Assembly: GCA_964017195.1 (NCBI GenBank)
Contig: OZ024894.1
Span: 32,142,388-32,206,387 of the forward strand
Length of the DNA: 64,000 nt
DNA from: Siderastrea radians
Lineage: Eukaryota; Cnidaria; Anthozoa; Scleractinia; Rhizangiidae
Direction: 5' to 3'
This document shows positions 44,467-54,364 of the stretch, piece after piece. The first letter of the stretch is position 1, and the number at the start of each line of letters is the position of its first letter. A model generated the notes under the pieces. It did not search any database. It saw only the letters and a list, made by a program, of their open reading frames with translations, and was not told where the DNA came from. The position numbers and the translations under genes were made by a program.

Positions 44467-45162
44467 ATGACCTCTAGAAGAAAACCAAATCCTCCTTCGC
44501 TAGCGGCAGGGAATGCATCTAAATTTTCCGAGAAAAGGCGCATCAGCACAGCACCAGTTCTTCCCTCTCCACTAAGAAGGGTCTCAGATTCGGGATTCTG
44601 TTGCACAAGTAACCGACTGCACAGCGCCTCAAGGTTTCCAAAGTGGTCTCCCTCGACGGTTGCCGCCAAAAAGGTAAATACTGTTTTCTCAAGCTTTCCC
44701 TCTGCATCAAGAAGGGTTTCAGATGCAGGATTCCTTAGCACAAGGGACAACTTTCACAACTCCTCAAGGTTTCGGAAATTGTCTTCTTCGACAAGTGTCG
44801 CCAAAAAGAGAAATGGTGTAGTCTCATTAAGCAATGCTTCTGAGAAGAAATACAGGCCATGGAGAGAAAATGCCTGGGAAACAGATATTTGGTGGGGAAC
44901 AGAGACATTTTATAGAGATCTGAGCACCGTCCCTGGATTTTTGCCCCCGCTGGGAGAAGAGAGGAACACTACAAGAGATGACGTTGAGGAAAGATCGTTC
45001 TGTGATACTTTATCAAGCTTTCCCTGCTCCTCTGCAAGTTCACAAAGTTCCATGGACTCTCTAGACATCCCAATTGATCGAGAGGAGTGTTTCATTTCAA
45101 AACACAACACTGTCTTAACCTGGGTAAACAGTATTGGAAATACAAGCTACTTTAAATTGTAA
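44467..45162 (+). CDS. C4: family C protein (231 aa)
   Basis: Intact, with the same architecture as C1. Sequence is a mosaic: it shares NTVFSSFPSA and LGEERN with C1 but DSGF, TSVAKK and PPLGEE with C3. This suggests unequal crossing-over or gene conversion among units. It begins PSLAAGNASKF where the others have SLVTGNASKF. The C-terminal signature (RSFCDTLSSFPCSS, DIPIDREECFISKHN, LTWVNSIG) is unchanged. Upstream it has only the 44,193 leader copy between the 43,666 stub and the gene. Confidence 0.8.
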   Translation: MTSRRKPNPPSLAAGNASKFSEKRRISTAPVLPSPLRRVSDSGFCCTSNRLHSASRFPKWSPSTVAAKKVNTVFSSFPSASRRVSDAGFLSTRDNFHNSSRFRKLSSSTSVAKKRNGVVSLSNASEKKYRPWRENAWETDIWWGTETFYRDLSTVPGFLPPLGEERNTTRDDVEERSFCDTLSSFPCSSASSQSSMDSLDIPIDREECFISKHNTVLTWVNSIGNTSYFKL

Positions 45163-46249
45163 AAATATGACAGTTTTTCTGTCAAAGGGTAACTAATATT
45201 GAGTTTTATGGTGACTTTTGCTTGAGATTTGTATTGTTACGTAACGATCCTTAAAATAACATAGTAGAAAAACAAAGTAACATAGTTAACATAGTGGGTC
45301 AAAGTTAAATTTGGGGGAAATTTAGAGGTTACACAACTGTAACAACTAAGACTAATAACTAAGCCATGTTCCCTTTTTTTATTTGATCAAATTCAGAATT
45401 CTATAAAACTGTGCTGGTAAAAACATCTGCTAAGGGTTAAAGTTGTACCCGCAATTTCACAATAAAAAATCATTTCTTGTGATGCTTGCAGCAAATTTAG
45501 GACTTCGTTTATTACAAAGTAACAATAAACGTTGTAACTTATTGTCCCACTCCTCTTGTGAAAATCAGCATTGACGTGGCCAGCGTGTTTAACTGAATCA
45601 ATAAAGTTTTTCCTTATTTCAACCAATCTACATCCTACCTACCCACCTAACTACGTAGCTCTGTACCCACCTATTTATCTACCTATTTTTCTATCCAAAT
45701 TATCGGTTGAATTCTTTTAGTACCTTTGAAAAATAAAAAATAAAATTGTTGAGGGAACGCCTACATAGAATATGAAAAGAAGTGCAGGGGAATCAAGCGC
45801 TTGTGCTGCAGTTTGAGCGAGTCACGCGCGCACGCACGTGAGCTCATATCGTCAACAGCACAGAATAAAGACCCTTTTTTGTATCGTTGAGCACTTAAAC
45901 AAGCAATTATAACATTTATTAAGAGATGCTCCACATCATAAGACTATGCACAAAATTTTCATTACAACAAAATTAATTTAAAATTAATCTGTATTCAAGC
46001 TAAGTTTTCCAAACTTGTCAAACCCTTGCTGAAACAGCATTATATTTTAAGAGTTCACTACCTTTATCAGAAGCGTCAACTTCGCCTAATTAAGAAACCT
46101 TTTAGAGTGCAAACAGTATTTTCGTCGGTGAAATGCAACTTACAAATTTGTAAAATATTGTACAATAAAGCTGTTTGTACAGTTTAGTCGAAAAATTTTT
46201 GAAGGATGAACAGCCGCTTATTTGACTAGATGACTAAATGATATTGAAT
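45163..46249. other. C4 3' flank
   Basis: Same flank as the other units: AATAAA at about 45,600, a CTAC-rich tract at 45,630-45,695 and the CACGTG block at about 45,750-45,880. No gene is seen. Confidence 0.5.
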
Positions 46250-46720
46250 ATTCACTAAATTTACTATTTACAAAATTGCACATATTTCTGCAATTTTGTT
46301 TTACTAATGTTTCACGGAAATACTGTTTTCACTCTAGCTTTGCAACTTTCTTTAATCTGTTATCAATGTTGCGTTGCGCTCGAGATCCTCAGGCGGTAAA
46401 TTTTAACAAAATAACATTTTAATCAAAGTTATGCTAATTTCAATTAGTATTCAACCCACGCAAATCTTTGCCGTTGACATGGAACGGAATGTTGAAAAGC
46501 CACTTGCTCACGTGTGCACATTTCATGTGCACGTGAACTGCACTATGACGAGATAGCAACACACAGATAATTCATAACATGCTTCTAAATACATAAATTT
46601 GGAATGCAAAGGAGAACACACTGCAAATTTAAGGCTGGTTCACACTATACTGTGCTAAGCCATCAAATAAAGCGTGGGTGGTTAATAGTTGGCTAAAACA
46701 AATTTTCTAAAGTATGCAAT
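46250..46720. repeat. Tail block shared with the end of the C5 unit
   Basis: Aligns with 51,780-52,250 at high similarity (for example acggaacggaatgttgaaaagc-type phrases and ggctggttcacactatactg). It is not found after C1-C3, so it marks the true outer end of a C unit and shows that C4-tail and C5-tail arose by duplication of a larger block. Confidence 0.75.
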
Positions 46721-49329
46721 ATCTTACTTAAGAATTTGGTGGAAAATGTCTTGACGTTCATTCTCATCGATTAAGTCCGTCAGCTAATACTTCAGCAAGG
46801 AGTCCTACTTTTTTCCTTTTGTATGTTGTAATTTCAAGTGCCTTGCGGCTATGTCAATTTGAACAAGCCGGCTGAAAGCAATGAGGACACTTCGTACAAG
46901 CCCAAGTGCTTACTAGAATTTCCCGCCCTTAATGTGATTTTAGACGGTGTATAATACAGAAGAAACGGAAACTAAAATTCATACAGTGAGATATAAGGTA
47001 AAGTGGTGCAATTTCAATATCAATATTTCCTTCAACACTGTCACGGAAGAATGCACATGGGTGTGTTGTGTTAGCTCTTTCAGTTCAAGAAACCGCTTTA
47101 TTGCCTTTGAAATATATTCCAATCGGTTTTTCAAAAGACTATATGACTAATTGTTGGTGAAAAGAAAATTCGTTGGAAACCGATTAGAAATTCAAAATCA
47201 CAAAATTTTTCCCTACTGGGAAAAGTATCAACAACCATTTGTCTCTGCGCTAACAGTTACTAGTATTTCCAGAAAAATCTTCAACAAGATAACTCGATGA
47301 AAAGCAAAAAAATACGGCAAGTAGGAATTCGTTGTCTTATTTTTCCAACTGGCTCTTAGTCACAGGTGACGAAAATGTAAATGGAAATAAATTTTGAATT
47401 TTCCTTGTAAAATCTTTCATCTCTATTTCCGTTCTCAGGGTGGTTCTCTTCACTTGCAACCCTTATCTTGATTCTTGACTATTTATCACTCTTCTTGGTC
47501 GAATTACCTTCTACCCAAATATTACAACAGTTCTCAATATTCTCCTTACAAAGCCCGTGTCTATACTGTGACGCCAGAGCGGTCAATTAGTACCTTGCGC
47601 AGAACCAAGACCTACACGTGCTCAACCCCGAGAACTGAGCAGCTCTCTTCTTTGGTGCTTTTGTATGCTTATAGAGACACTCCGATTGACATTGAAATAG
47701 TAGTACGCGAATTTTGCGCTAGGAAATACAGAAGGTTAGCCTTTAAATTGTAACTCCTTTGCATATGTAATTGTCTCGAGTAACCTGGAAAGATAAGAGA
47801 ACATCAACACTGGCGTTACGGAAAAGACTGCTGCAAAAAGCATCAAGAAATATTGTTATCGCAATGCCAAAATCGTCAAACTCGTGCTCTCTTGCATCCA
47901 TAAGCAGACATTAGACGATACTACAGTTGTCCCATCAGCAGCACTGTAAACTGACTGCGTTGCGTCCAACTGTATCAGACAGGAAATTTAAACATTGCTG
48001 GAAGCGCAATTAGCCTAAGTTGATATGTGGGCACGAGAAACAATTGAAAAAAAAATTGTTTGTCTCCCTTCGGCTAAGTATCAACCTGACTTTGTGCGCA
48101 CTGCCAAAAAATGTCTAGGAACGCCCCTGTGAAAAAAATGTTTGAAGTTTGACCTTGGCCTCGTTGTCATGCCAGTTTTTGAGCCAATCACAAGCCAGAA
48201 TTTTGAGACGACATTACGACAAAATCAGTAACGTCATCTCAAACGCAGTCAAAGAGACCCCTGGATCGCGATAAGATCTTTTAAAGAAGGTTATGAACTT
48301 TGGACTTTTGTTTTGCCTTGTATGCTCTTTCAAGAGCTGAAACACTAATCATCCGAATAACGTGAAAAGGAAAGAAAAGAAATACAGGAATGTTGCTATT
48401 GAAAATACGTGAATTATGTTCTCTACTGCGGTCCTTGTTCACATTCTCTTTTCACGTGCATTGTCTGTGGCTGAAGAAAACAAAGGGTGGTTTTTGTACT
48501 AGACATAAGCGTAAACGCATAAAGCACAAGGCAGTCATCCAGAAAGAGCCCATTCTCGTGCGCCATCTTGTTTCACATCGAGGGAAGTTGTATCGAAAAC
48601 TTGTCAACAAATGGTTTCAGTCTGCATGCGTGCTTATACTTGCGTCTAGTGAAAACCAACCTTAACTTAGTAAACATTCCGGGTTTGTGTACCGTTGGAT
48701 ACAACAAGATAATGAAATGCAAACTTGCAAACAATGAAAACAATGATTTAAGTTCAATCGAATGTGCACAATTTACGTACGTTCTAAAATTTTAATTGTT
48801 TGCTTTTTTGTTTGTTTGTTTGTTTGTTTTTATCTTGACCATTGTTGATCATGAACGAGGGTAATGTATGTTACACTTCTAACCCTTGAAGTTCACGTAA
48901 ACTGGTTCTCACATGTAGCTATAGCTCTCATTTGGGCGGGTGCACTTAAGAAGGGAAATCTATTCTATATAACCAATAAATAAATTTGACAACACAAAAC
49001 CGTCTTTGTTAGCATAACCAAGACTTCCAATCTGTACAAAAATTGACAAAAACTTGCAAAAATGTCACTTGATCTAGACTGACAAAGTCTAGTATGTTCT
49101 TTGTTCAGAAGAGTGTGCACAATTTCCGTTCCAAAATCTTAATTACGGCAATATTGTTTGTCAACTTGTCAATACTTGAAATTCACTCGCACTCGCTCTC
49201 ACTTCAAGTATTGCTGATAGTTCTGCCGGTGCATTGAAGAGGACAAGCAAATTTTTTTCCAAAGAAAATAAAATGAACAAAATGAGACAAACGCGTCACC
49301 CGAAGCGTTTAAACCAAGACTCCTAACCC
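46721..49329. other. Spacer between C4 and C5 with diverged leader copies
   Basis: Bases 48,300-49,300 contain diverged C leader sub-repeats (tcacattctcttttcacgtg, acttctaacccttgaagttc, gggcgggtgcactt) and a TTTG microsatellite (about 48,808-48,830). Other parts are unassigned apart from the weak candidate at 47,475. Confidence 0.45.
47475..47753 (+). pseudogene. Possible degenerate family C-like remnant
   Basis: An open stretch of about 92 codons without an ATG. It includes RSISTLRRTK, DTPIDIE and a C-terminal AFKL, compared with KRRISTAP, DIPIDREE and YFKL in family C, and the last bases tttaaattgtaa are identical. The SFCD block and Trp are missing and the flanks do not match. It may be an old relative, an exon of something else, or chance. 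Confidence 0.2.
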
Positions 49330-49362
49330 ATGGCCTCCAGAACGGTTTCTTTGCACATATGA
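49330..49362 (+). pseudogene. Leader copy with vestigial start (before C5)
   Basis: Context gactcctaacccatggcctc then MASRTVSLHI and a stop. This is the C5-side equivalent of the start-only stubs, more diverged. Confidence 0.45.
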
Positions 49363-49960
49363 GTAAATATAAGTGGCTGGATGTACAACATAACTGATAA
49401 AAAATCTGGCCCCAGTTGTTTGGAGAGCGAATAACTTTATTCAGTGGATAAGCCGTAATCCAGCAGATACAAAATGCGGCCAAATGTGCAAGTTAAAGGA
49501 ACATTGCTCTGTCTTATTCACTACGTAAAGTTAGCCACTCTTTAACTGAACAACTGCAGCCAGGAGTTGTGAAAACTTTGGATTAAGAAGATGACCGAAA
49601 GCAAACTTTAAAAAAAACGAAAGAGAACGTTTTTTGGTGGAAAAGTCGTCCTAACATTAAAATAAAATCAGTTTTCTAAACTGACAAAGACTCCGCATAT
49701 GCCATGCTCAACGAACAGTGCACAATTTACATTCTAAAATCTTAAGTGGCCTTTGACCTATCGGCTGTTGCTGCTGAACAAAACCAATATTGTTTGTTAT
49801 GTTGTTAAAACTTGAAATTCATGCCAGCTCGCTCTCACTTGTAGCTGACGTATGGGCGGTTAAGTTGAAGATGACAAGTAAATTTGTTCTCCCACACATA
49901 GCATCAACAGAAAGAGACAAAATCCGTCTCTAAAAGCGCTTGAACCAAGACTTCTAAACC

Positions 49961-50515
49961 ATGACCTCGCGCAGAAAACCAAATTCTCCTTCGTTGAGAG
50001 GAAATGCATATTTTGGCGACAGTAGTAGCATCAGCACAACACCAAGCTTTCCCTCTGCATCGAGAAGGGTTTCAGATCCAGGATTCTACAGCACAAGGGA
50101 AAACTTTCACAACTCCTCAAGGTTTCGGAAATTGTCTCCTTCCACAAGTGCCGCCAAAAAGAGAAATGGTGTAGTCACATTAAGCAATGCTTCGGAGAAA
50201 AAATACAGGTTGCGGAGAGAAATTGCCTGGGAAAGGGATATTTGGCGGGAAACAGAGACAATTTATAGAGATCTGAGCACCACCCCTGGATTTTTACCCC
50301 GGCTGGGAGAAGAGAGGAACGCAACAAGAGACGATCTGGAAGAAAGATCGTTCTGTGACACTTTGTCAAGCTTTCCATGCTCCTCTACAAGTTTACAAAG
50401 TTCAATGTGCTCTGTAGACATCCCAGTTGATCGAGAAGAGTGTTTCATTTCAAAACACAAGTTTGTCTTGAACTGGGTGAACAGAATTGGAAATACAAGT
50501 TACTTTAAGTTGTAA
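49961..50515 (+). CDS. C5: short family C protein with one repeat (184 aa)
   Basis: Intact but 47 residues shorter than C1-C4. After TSRRKPNSPSLRGNA it has a single R-R-V-S-D repeat (SRRVSDPGFYSTRENFHNSSRF) where the others have two. The rest is colinear: YRLRREIAWERDIWRETETIYRDL, PGFLPRLGEERN, DDLEERSFCDTLSSFPCSS, DIPVDREECFISKHKFVLNWVNRIGNTSYFKL. It lacks the W-W of the aromatic block. It is the most diverged member, with a more diverged leader. Its single repeat combines features of both repeats of the others (DPGFY from repeat 1, STREN..SSRFRKL from repeat 2), so it may show the state before internal duplication; secondary loss is the alternative. Confidence 0.8.
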   Translation: MTSRRKPNSPSLRGNAYFGDSSSISTTPSFPSASRRVSDPGFYSTRENFHNSSRFRKLSPSTSAAKKRNGVVTLSNASEKKYRLRREIAWERDIWRETETIYRDLSTTPGFLPRLGEERNATRDDLEERSFCDTLSSFPCSSTSLQSSMCSVDIPVDREECFISKHKFVLNWVNRIGNTSYFKL

Positions 50516-51779
50516 AAATAGGACAGTTTTACTGCCAGAGGGTAATTAATATTGAGTTTCATGGTGAGTTTTTGATGGCATTTATCAGTTGTTACGTAGT
50601 AATCCTAAACATAATATAGTGAAAAGACAAAATAACATACTTAACATAGTTGGTCATATTTGAGATATTTTTAGTTAAATTTGGGGAAATTTAAAGCTTA
50701 CACAATTATAATAACGTAATCATTTTCCCGTTTTTTATTTTATCAAAGATCGAGTTTTCATATTGTTTGCAGACTTTACAAGATGACGAGTTTTTGAAAC
50801 TGTTCTGGTAAAAAACATCAGCTAAGGGTTAAAGTTTTACCCGCAATTTCACAAAATAAATCGTTTCCTGTGATGTTTACAGTAAATGTTGGACTGCACG
50901 TGTATTGTAAAGTAGCAATTAACGTTGTTACTAATTGTATTGTAGCTTTAAATCCCCACGTCTCTTGTGGAAATCAGCTTTGACGTGCCCGGCGTGTTCA
51001 AATTAGTTTTACCTACTTTCCAACCCTTCTGAATTCTACCTACCCACCTACCTACCTACCTACCTACCTACCTAACTACCTACCTACCTACCTACCTTCG
51101 TATTCACCTATCTACTTACCTATTTACCTATCCAAATTGTCGGTTGAAATTGCTGCAGCGTCTCTGTTAACGATCTATTGAATGTTAAACATCAAAATAT
51201 ACAATAACAAGTGCAGTTGAATTCTTTCATTGGCTTGAGAAAGTTTGAAAAATTTTAATTGAGGGAACGCCTACATATAGTATGAAAAGAAGTGCAGGGG
51301 AATCAAGTGCTTGTGCTACAGTTTGAGCGAGTCACGCGCGCACGCACGTGAGCTCATATCGTCAACAACACAGAATAACGAAACCTGCATGCATCGTTAA
51401 GCACTTAAACAAGCAAAAGAGATGCTCTACATCATAAGACTGTGCAAAAGTTTTCATTACAACAAAATTAATTTAAAATCAATCTGTATTCAAGCTAAGT
51501 TTTCCAAACTTGTCCAAACCTTGCTGAGACAGCAATTTTATTTTAAGGGTTAACTACCTTCATCGGAAATTAAGAAACGATTTAGAGTACAAACGGTATT
51601 TCCGTGAAAGACAAATTACAAATTTGTAAAAGTTTTGTAGAGTATAAACAGTATTTCCGTGAAATACATATTAAAAATTTGTAATATCTTGTACAATTTA
51701 GTTGTTTGTACCATTAAGTCAAGAAAAGGTTGAAGCATGAACAGCCGCTAATTTGACTAGATGACTAGATAGTTTGACT
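50516..51779. other. C5 3' flank
   Basis: Diverged version of the standard flank. Includes a long (CTAC)n tract (about 51,036-51,125), the conserved CACGTG block (about 51,260-51,365) and a local duplication around gtatttccgtgaaa (51,595-51,700). No gene is seen. Confidence 0.5.
51036..51125. repeat. (CTAC)n microsatellite
   Basis: Longest and purest copy of the CTAC/TACC tract that occurs at the same place downstream of every C gene. Confidence 0.85.
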
Positions 51780-52250
51780 CTTCACAAAATTGACTATTTA
51801 CAAAATTGCACATAATTCTGCAGTTTTAACGTGAAACTAATGTTTTAAGGAAATACTGTTTTCACTCTAGCTTGTAACTCTCTTTAACTGTTATCAATGT
51901 TGCTTTGTGCTCGAGATCCTCAGGCAGTAAATTTTAACAAAATAACATTTTAATCAAAGTTATGCTAATTCAATTAGTATTCAACTCACGCAAATCTTTG
52001 CCGTTGACATGGAACGGAATGTTGAAAAGCCACTTGCTCACGTGTGCACATTTCATGAGCACGTGAACTGCACTAGGACGAGATAGCAACACACAGATAA
52101 TTCATAACATGCTTCTAAATACATAAATTTTGAATGCGAAGGAGAACACACTGCAAATTTAAGGCTGGTTCACACTATACTGTGCTAAGCCATCAAATAG
52201 AACGTGGGTGGTTAATGGTTGGCTAAAACAAATTTTCAAAAGTATGCGAT
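51780..52250. repeat. Tail block, counterpart of 46,250-46,720
   Basis: See 46,250. After about 52,250 the two copies part, here running into purine-rich sequence. Confidence 0.75.
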
Positions 52251-52254
52251 GTCT

Positions 52255-52440
52255 TACATGGTGGAGGGGGACAGGGGGGTGGGAGACCGGAAGAAAAGAG
52301 GGCGGGAAGTGTACGGCAGGCGGGAGAAGAGTGCGAGGGAAGCGGAATTCCCAAGGTGGCGGGAAGTGGGAGAAAAAGGGAAAAATTACGCAACACCGCG
52401 CAATATTTTGCAATCGAAAAAAATGCAAAGCGGCGGGAGC
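52255..52440. repeat. Purine-rich, G-rich tract
   Basis: Strongly G/A-biased on the plus strand (gaggggga, gggaagtggg, gcgggag) and unlike its surroundings in composition. Open frames across it on both strands are by-products of the bias. It could form G-quadruplexes. Confidence 0.6.
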
Positions 52441-52852
52441 CAACAAATACAGGCCGGGAACCATAGGAAGCCCAAGCATAATATTTGAATATCATTAAAA
52501 ATGGCGTTTCAAAATATAAGTCTTTGTATGGGATTTCGAAGCGAACATTTTGAGCAATACATAACAACGAACTAACTGAATAAAGTTCATGAAATATTAC
52601 ATGGTGTTGTTTGCTATCCTTACATAGCATTTTGAGCAATTTTAGGTCCATTTACCTTACTGTGTATTAGTACATGTATAATACATTGACAAGGAAGGAG
52701 TCATTTGGCCCGATTTAGCCACTATCACCGCTCGACACGTTTCGGAATTCGCTCGAATTTACCCACAAATCTAGTTCAGGCTCCCATTCTGACTTAGCGA
52801 CTTGACAAAAGGAAAACATACAAGTGATTTTCTCAAAACCAATTGCACATAC

Positions 52853-52916
52853 CTCGTGTACCAAAAGAATTATCCACTGCACAAAATCGTAATAGCATCT
52901 CAAAATAGGCCGCCAT
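52853..52916 (-). other. Candidate first coding exon
   Basis: Minus strand ATG in good context (catccATGGCGGCC) followed by 21 codons (MAAYFEMLLRFCAVDNSFG and two more) and a consensus donor (cgag/gtatgt). No downstream exon was identified, so the call is weak. Confidence 0.2.
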
Positions 52917-53867
52917 GGATGCGTGAGGATCCCGATAGCCCCGTTTGAACGTGGTCGGCACTGGACACCAGTCAAATCATGCCCTTATCGGGAGGGCCAC
53001 GCTCGTTTTGGTCGTGTTACAATTGTAGTAACTATGACCCGGTGCGGACACAAATTGTCGCTCCAACGTTGTCTGGTTCGCGCGAGAAAGGTGGAATTGC
53101 TGCGTGGGACTCCGTGACCTTGGGGGCAATATGTTGTCCAAATTAAAACGGTCTTGGCCGTTAGAAGATGAAGAGTCAAGAAAAAAGAAAACCCGTGTTT
53201 CTTCTTCCTTCTATGCTTCAATTCGTGTGTGGTAAGTTGAACATATTTGCATTTATATACAAAACGTTTACAGGCATCTTTAGTACGTACTGCGTGCAAA
53301 AATAATCCTGAGACTGAACGTCCGCCGGAAATTTGAATTGGTTTATTTATTTTTCCGTTAATGCACCTTGAATCGTACAATATCTATATTTTTTGGAACC
53401 GAATTTAGCCCATTCATTTGAAAATTATTATCGTAACGCACGTGAAAATGTTTTATTTTAAAATTGTTATTCTACAATTTCAAAAGCAAGAAAATATACA
53501 TCATGAAATGGAGATAAATTAAGAAACGGAAATGATTTATTTAGTGCTATCCCAGTCTTGTAACACTCTTCAGTTTTAAATAGTGGATAGCATTCTAGTC
53601 GTTCGAATCAAACTTCAATACCAATTGCAAGAGGGGGCATTATTCTTTCAGGAAACTGCTAATTTTGATGGCCAAGAAACCACTTATAAAGGCTGGTTCA
53701 CTCACATAATGAGTCAGCTGGCGCATAAAACTGATAGTGTGTTATCAGCAGCATTGCCAAAAGTAGCAGAAAGATAGCAACCAAAACATTTTACGTAAAA
53801 TTATTGTGGAATTCTTATTTGAAAGTGAATATACAGTATAAAATGCTCATTTACCACCTGCGGAATT

Positions 53868-53990
53868 TATACCAATTCACAAATGACCAGTTCCCAGTTG
53901 GCTTGATAGCTCAATTGGTTGGAGCACTGCACTATGCTATCGCAGAGGTCATGAGTTCTCGTTTCGTTCGAGCCTGGTCTTTTGGCAGTT
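53868..53990 (+). mobile_element. Degenerate copy of the tRNA-headed SINE
   Basis: Shares caattcacaaatgaccagtt, cccagttggcttgatagctca and cgcagaggtcatgagttc with the elements at 35,817 and 39,618. The tRNA-like part (53,900-53,974) has lost its T-arm pairing. Confidence 0.6.
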
Positions 53991-54187
53991 TTTTTTTTAG
54001 TTAGTGGCTTAAAGTTGATATCATTAACTGCGAACGTCGTCATCATTCCATAGAATTCTTATTTATCAAGCCTGGTAAGAGAGGGGCGACTTGTTGGATA
54101 CTGTGGCGGTTTATTAAACAAACTTCGTAGATGTTGTTTTACTTTCAAAACTGTTCTCAAATTCCATGAAATCAAGAATAAAAGGAC

Positions 54188-54309
54188 TAGCCTGTTCCAG
54201 GCGTTCAGATAGTGGAGCGCGAGCGAAAAATAAAGCGAACGAAAGAGCGCTTTTTCGCTCGCTTTCTTTTTCGCTCACGCTCCACTATCTGAACGCCTGG
54301 AACAGGCTA
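54188..54309. mobile_element. 122-bp near-palindromic MITE with 9-bp target duplication
   Basis: Inverted arms of about 32 bp (tagcctgttccaggcgttca, then gatagtggagcg, with exact complement at the other end), joined by a gcgaaa-rich centre. Flanked by direct taaaaggac at 54,179-54,187 and 54,310-54,318. It lies just upstream of the transposase exon at 54,365. Its TAGCCT terminus and 9-bp duplication match the element at 28,551. Confidence 0.8.
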
Positions 54310-54364
54310 TAAAAGGACTGATTAATAATGATTGAATGCTAACCATAAATTTTCTTTGCTGTAG

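Larger units (their letters stand above)
33531..52250 (+). repeat. Family C tandem array, overall
   Basis: Five gene units, with gene starts at 33,805, 37,693, 41,494, 44,467 and 49,961 (spacings 3,888, 3,801, 2,973 and 5,494). Both genic and intergenic DNA of the first four units are highly similar. Each intergenic stretch contains a shared 3' flank, a (CTAC)n-type tract, a conserved block with gcacgcacgtgagctcat, and several leader sub-repeats before the next gene. Unit length varies by presence of a SINE and by the number of leader sub-repeats. Confidence 0.85.
52441..54187. other. Spacer between family C and the transposase gene
   Basis: Contains a possible minus-strand first exon (52,853-52,916) and a degenerate SINE (about 53,868-53,990). 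Upstream exons of the transposase gene, needed if its first visible exon is spliced, should lie here but none could be recognised; a frame at 53,583-53,777 preceded by an acceptor-like tttcag is the nearest candidate. Confidence 0.35.

Noticed and set aside
33805..50515. Regularly spaced repeats as a CRISPR-like array
   Set aside because: The repeats are kilobase gene units and leader copies in a eukaryotic genome, not short repeats with unique spacers.
52159..52651. Open frames on both strands through 52.2-52.65 kb
   Set aside because: They follow from the strong purine bias of the tract and show low-complexity translations.
53583..53777. First exon of the transposase gene
   Set aside because: An acceptor-like tttcag precedes part of it, but no matching donor or THAP-type Cys/His pattern was found.
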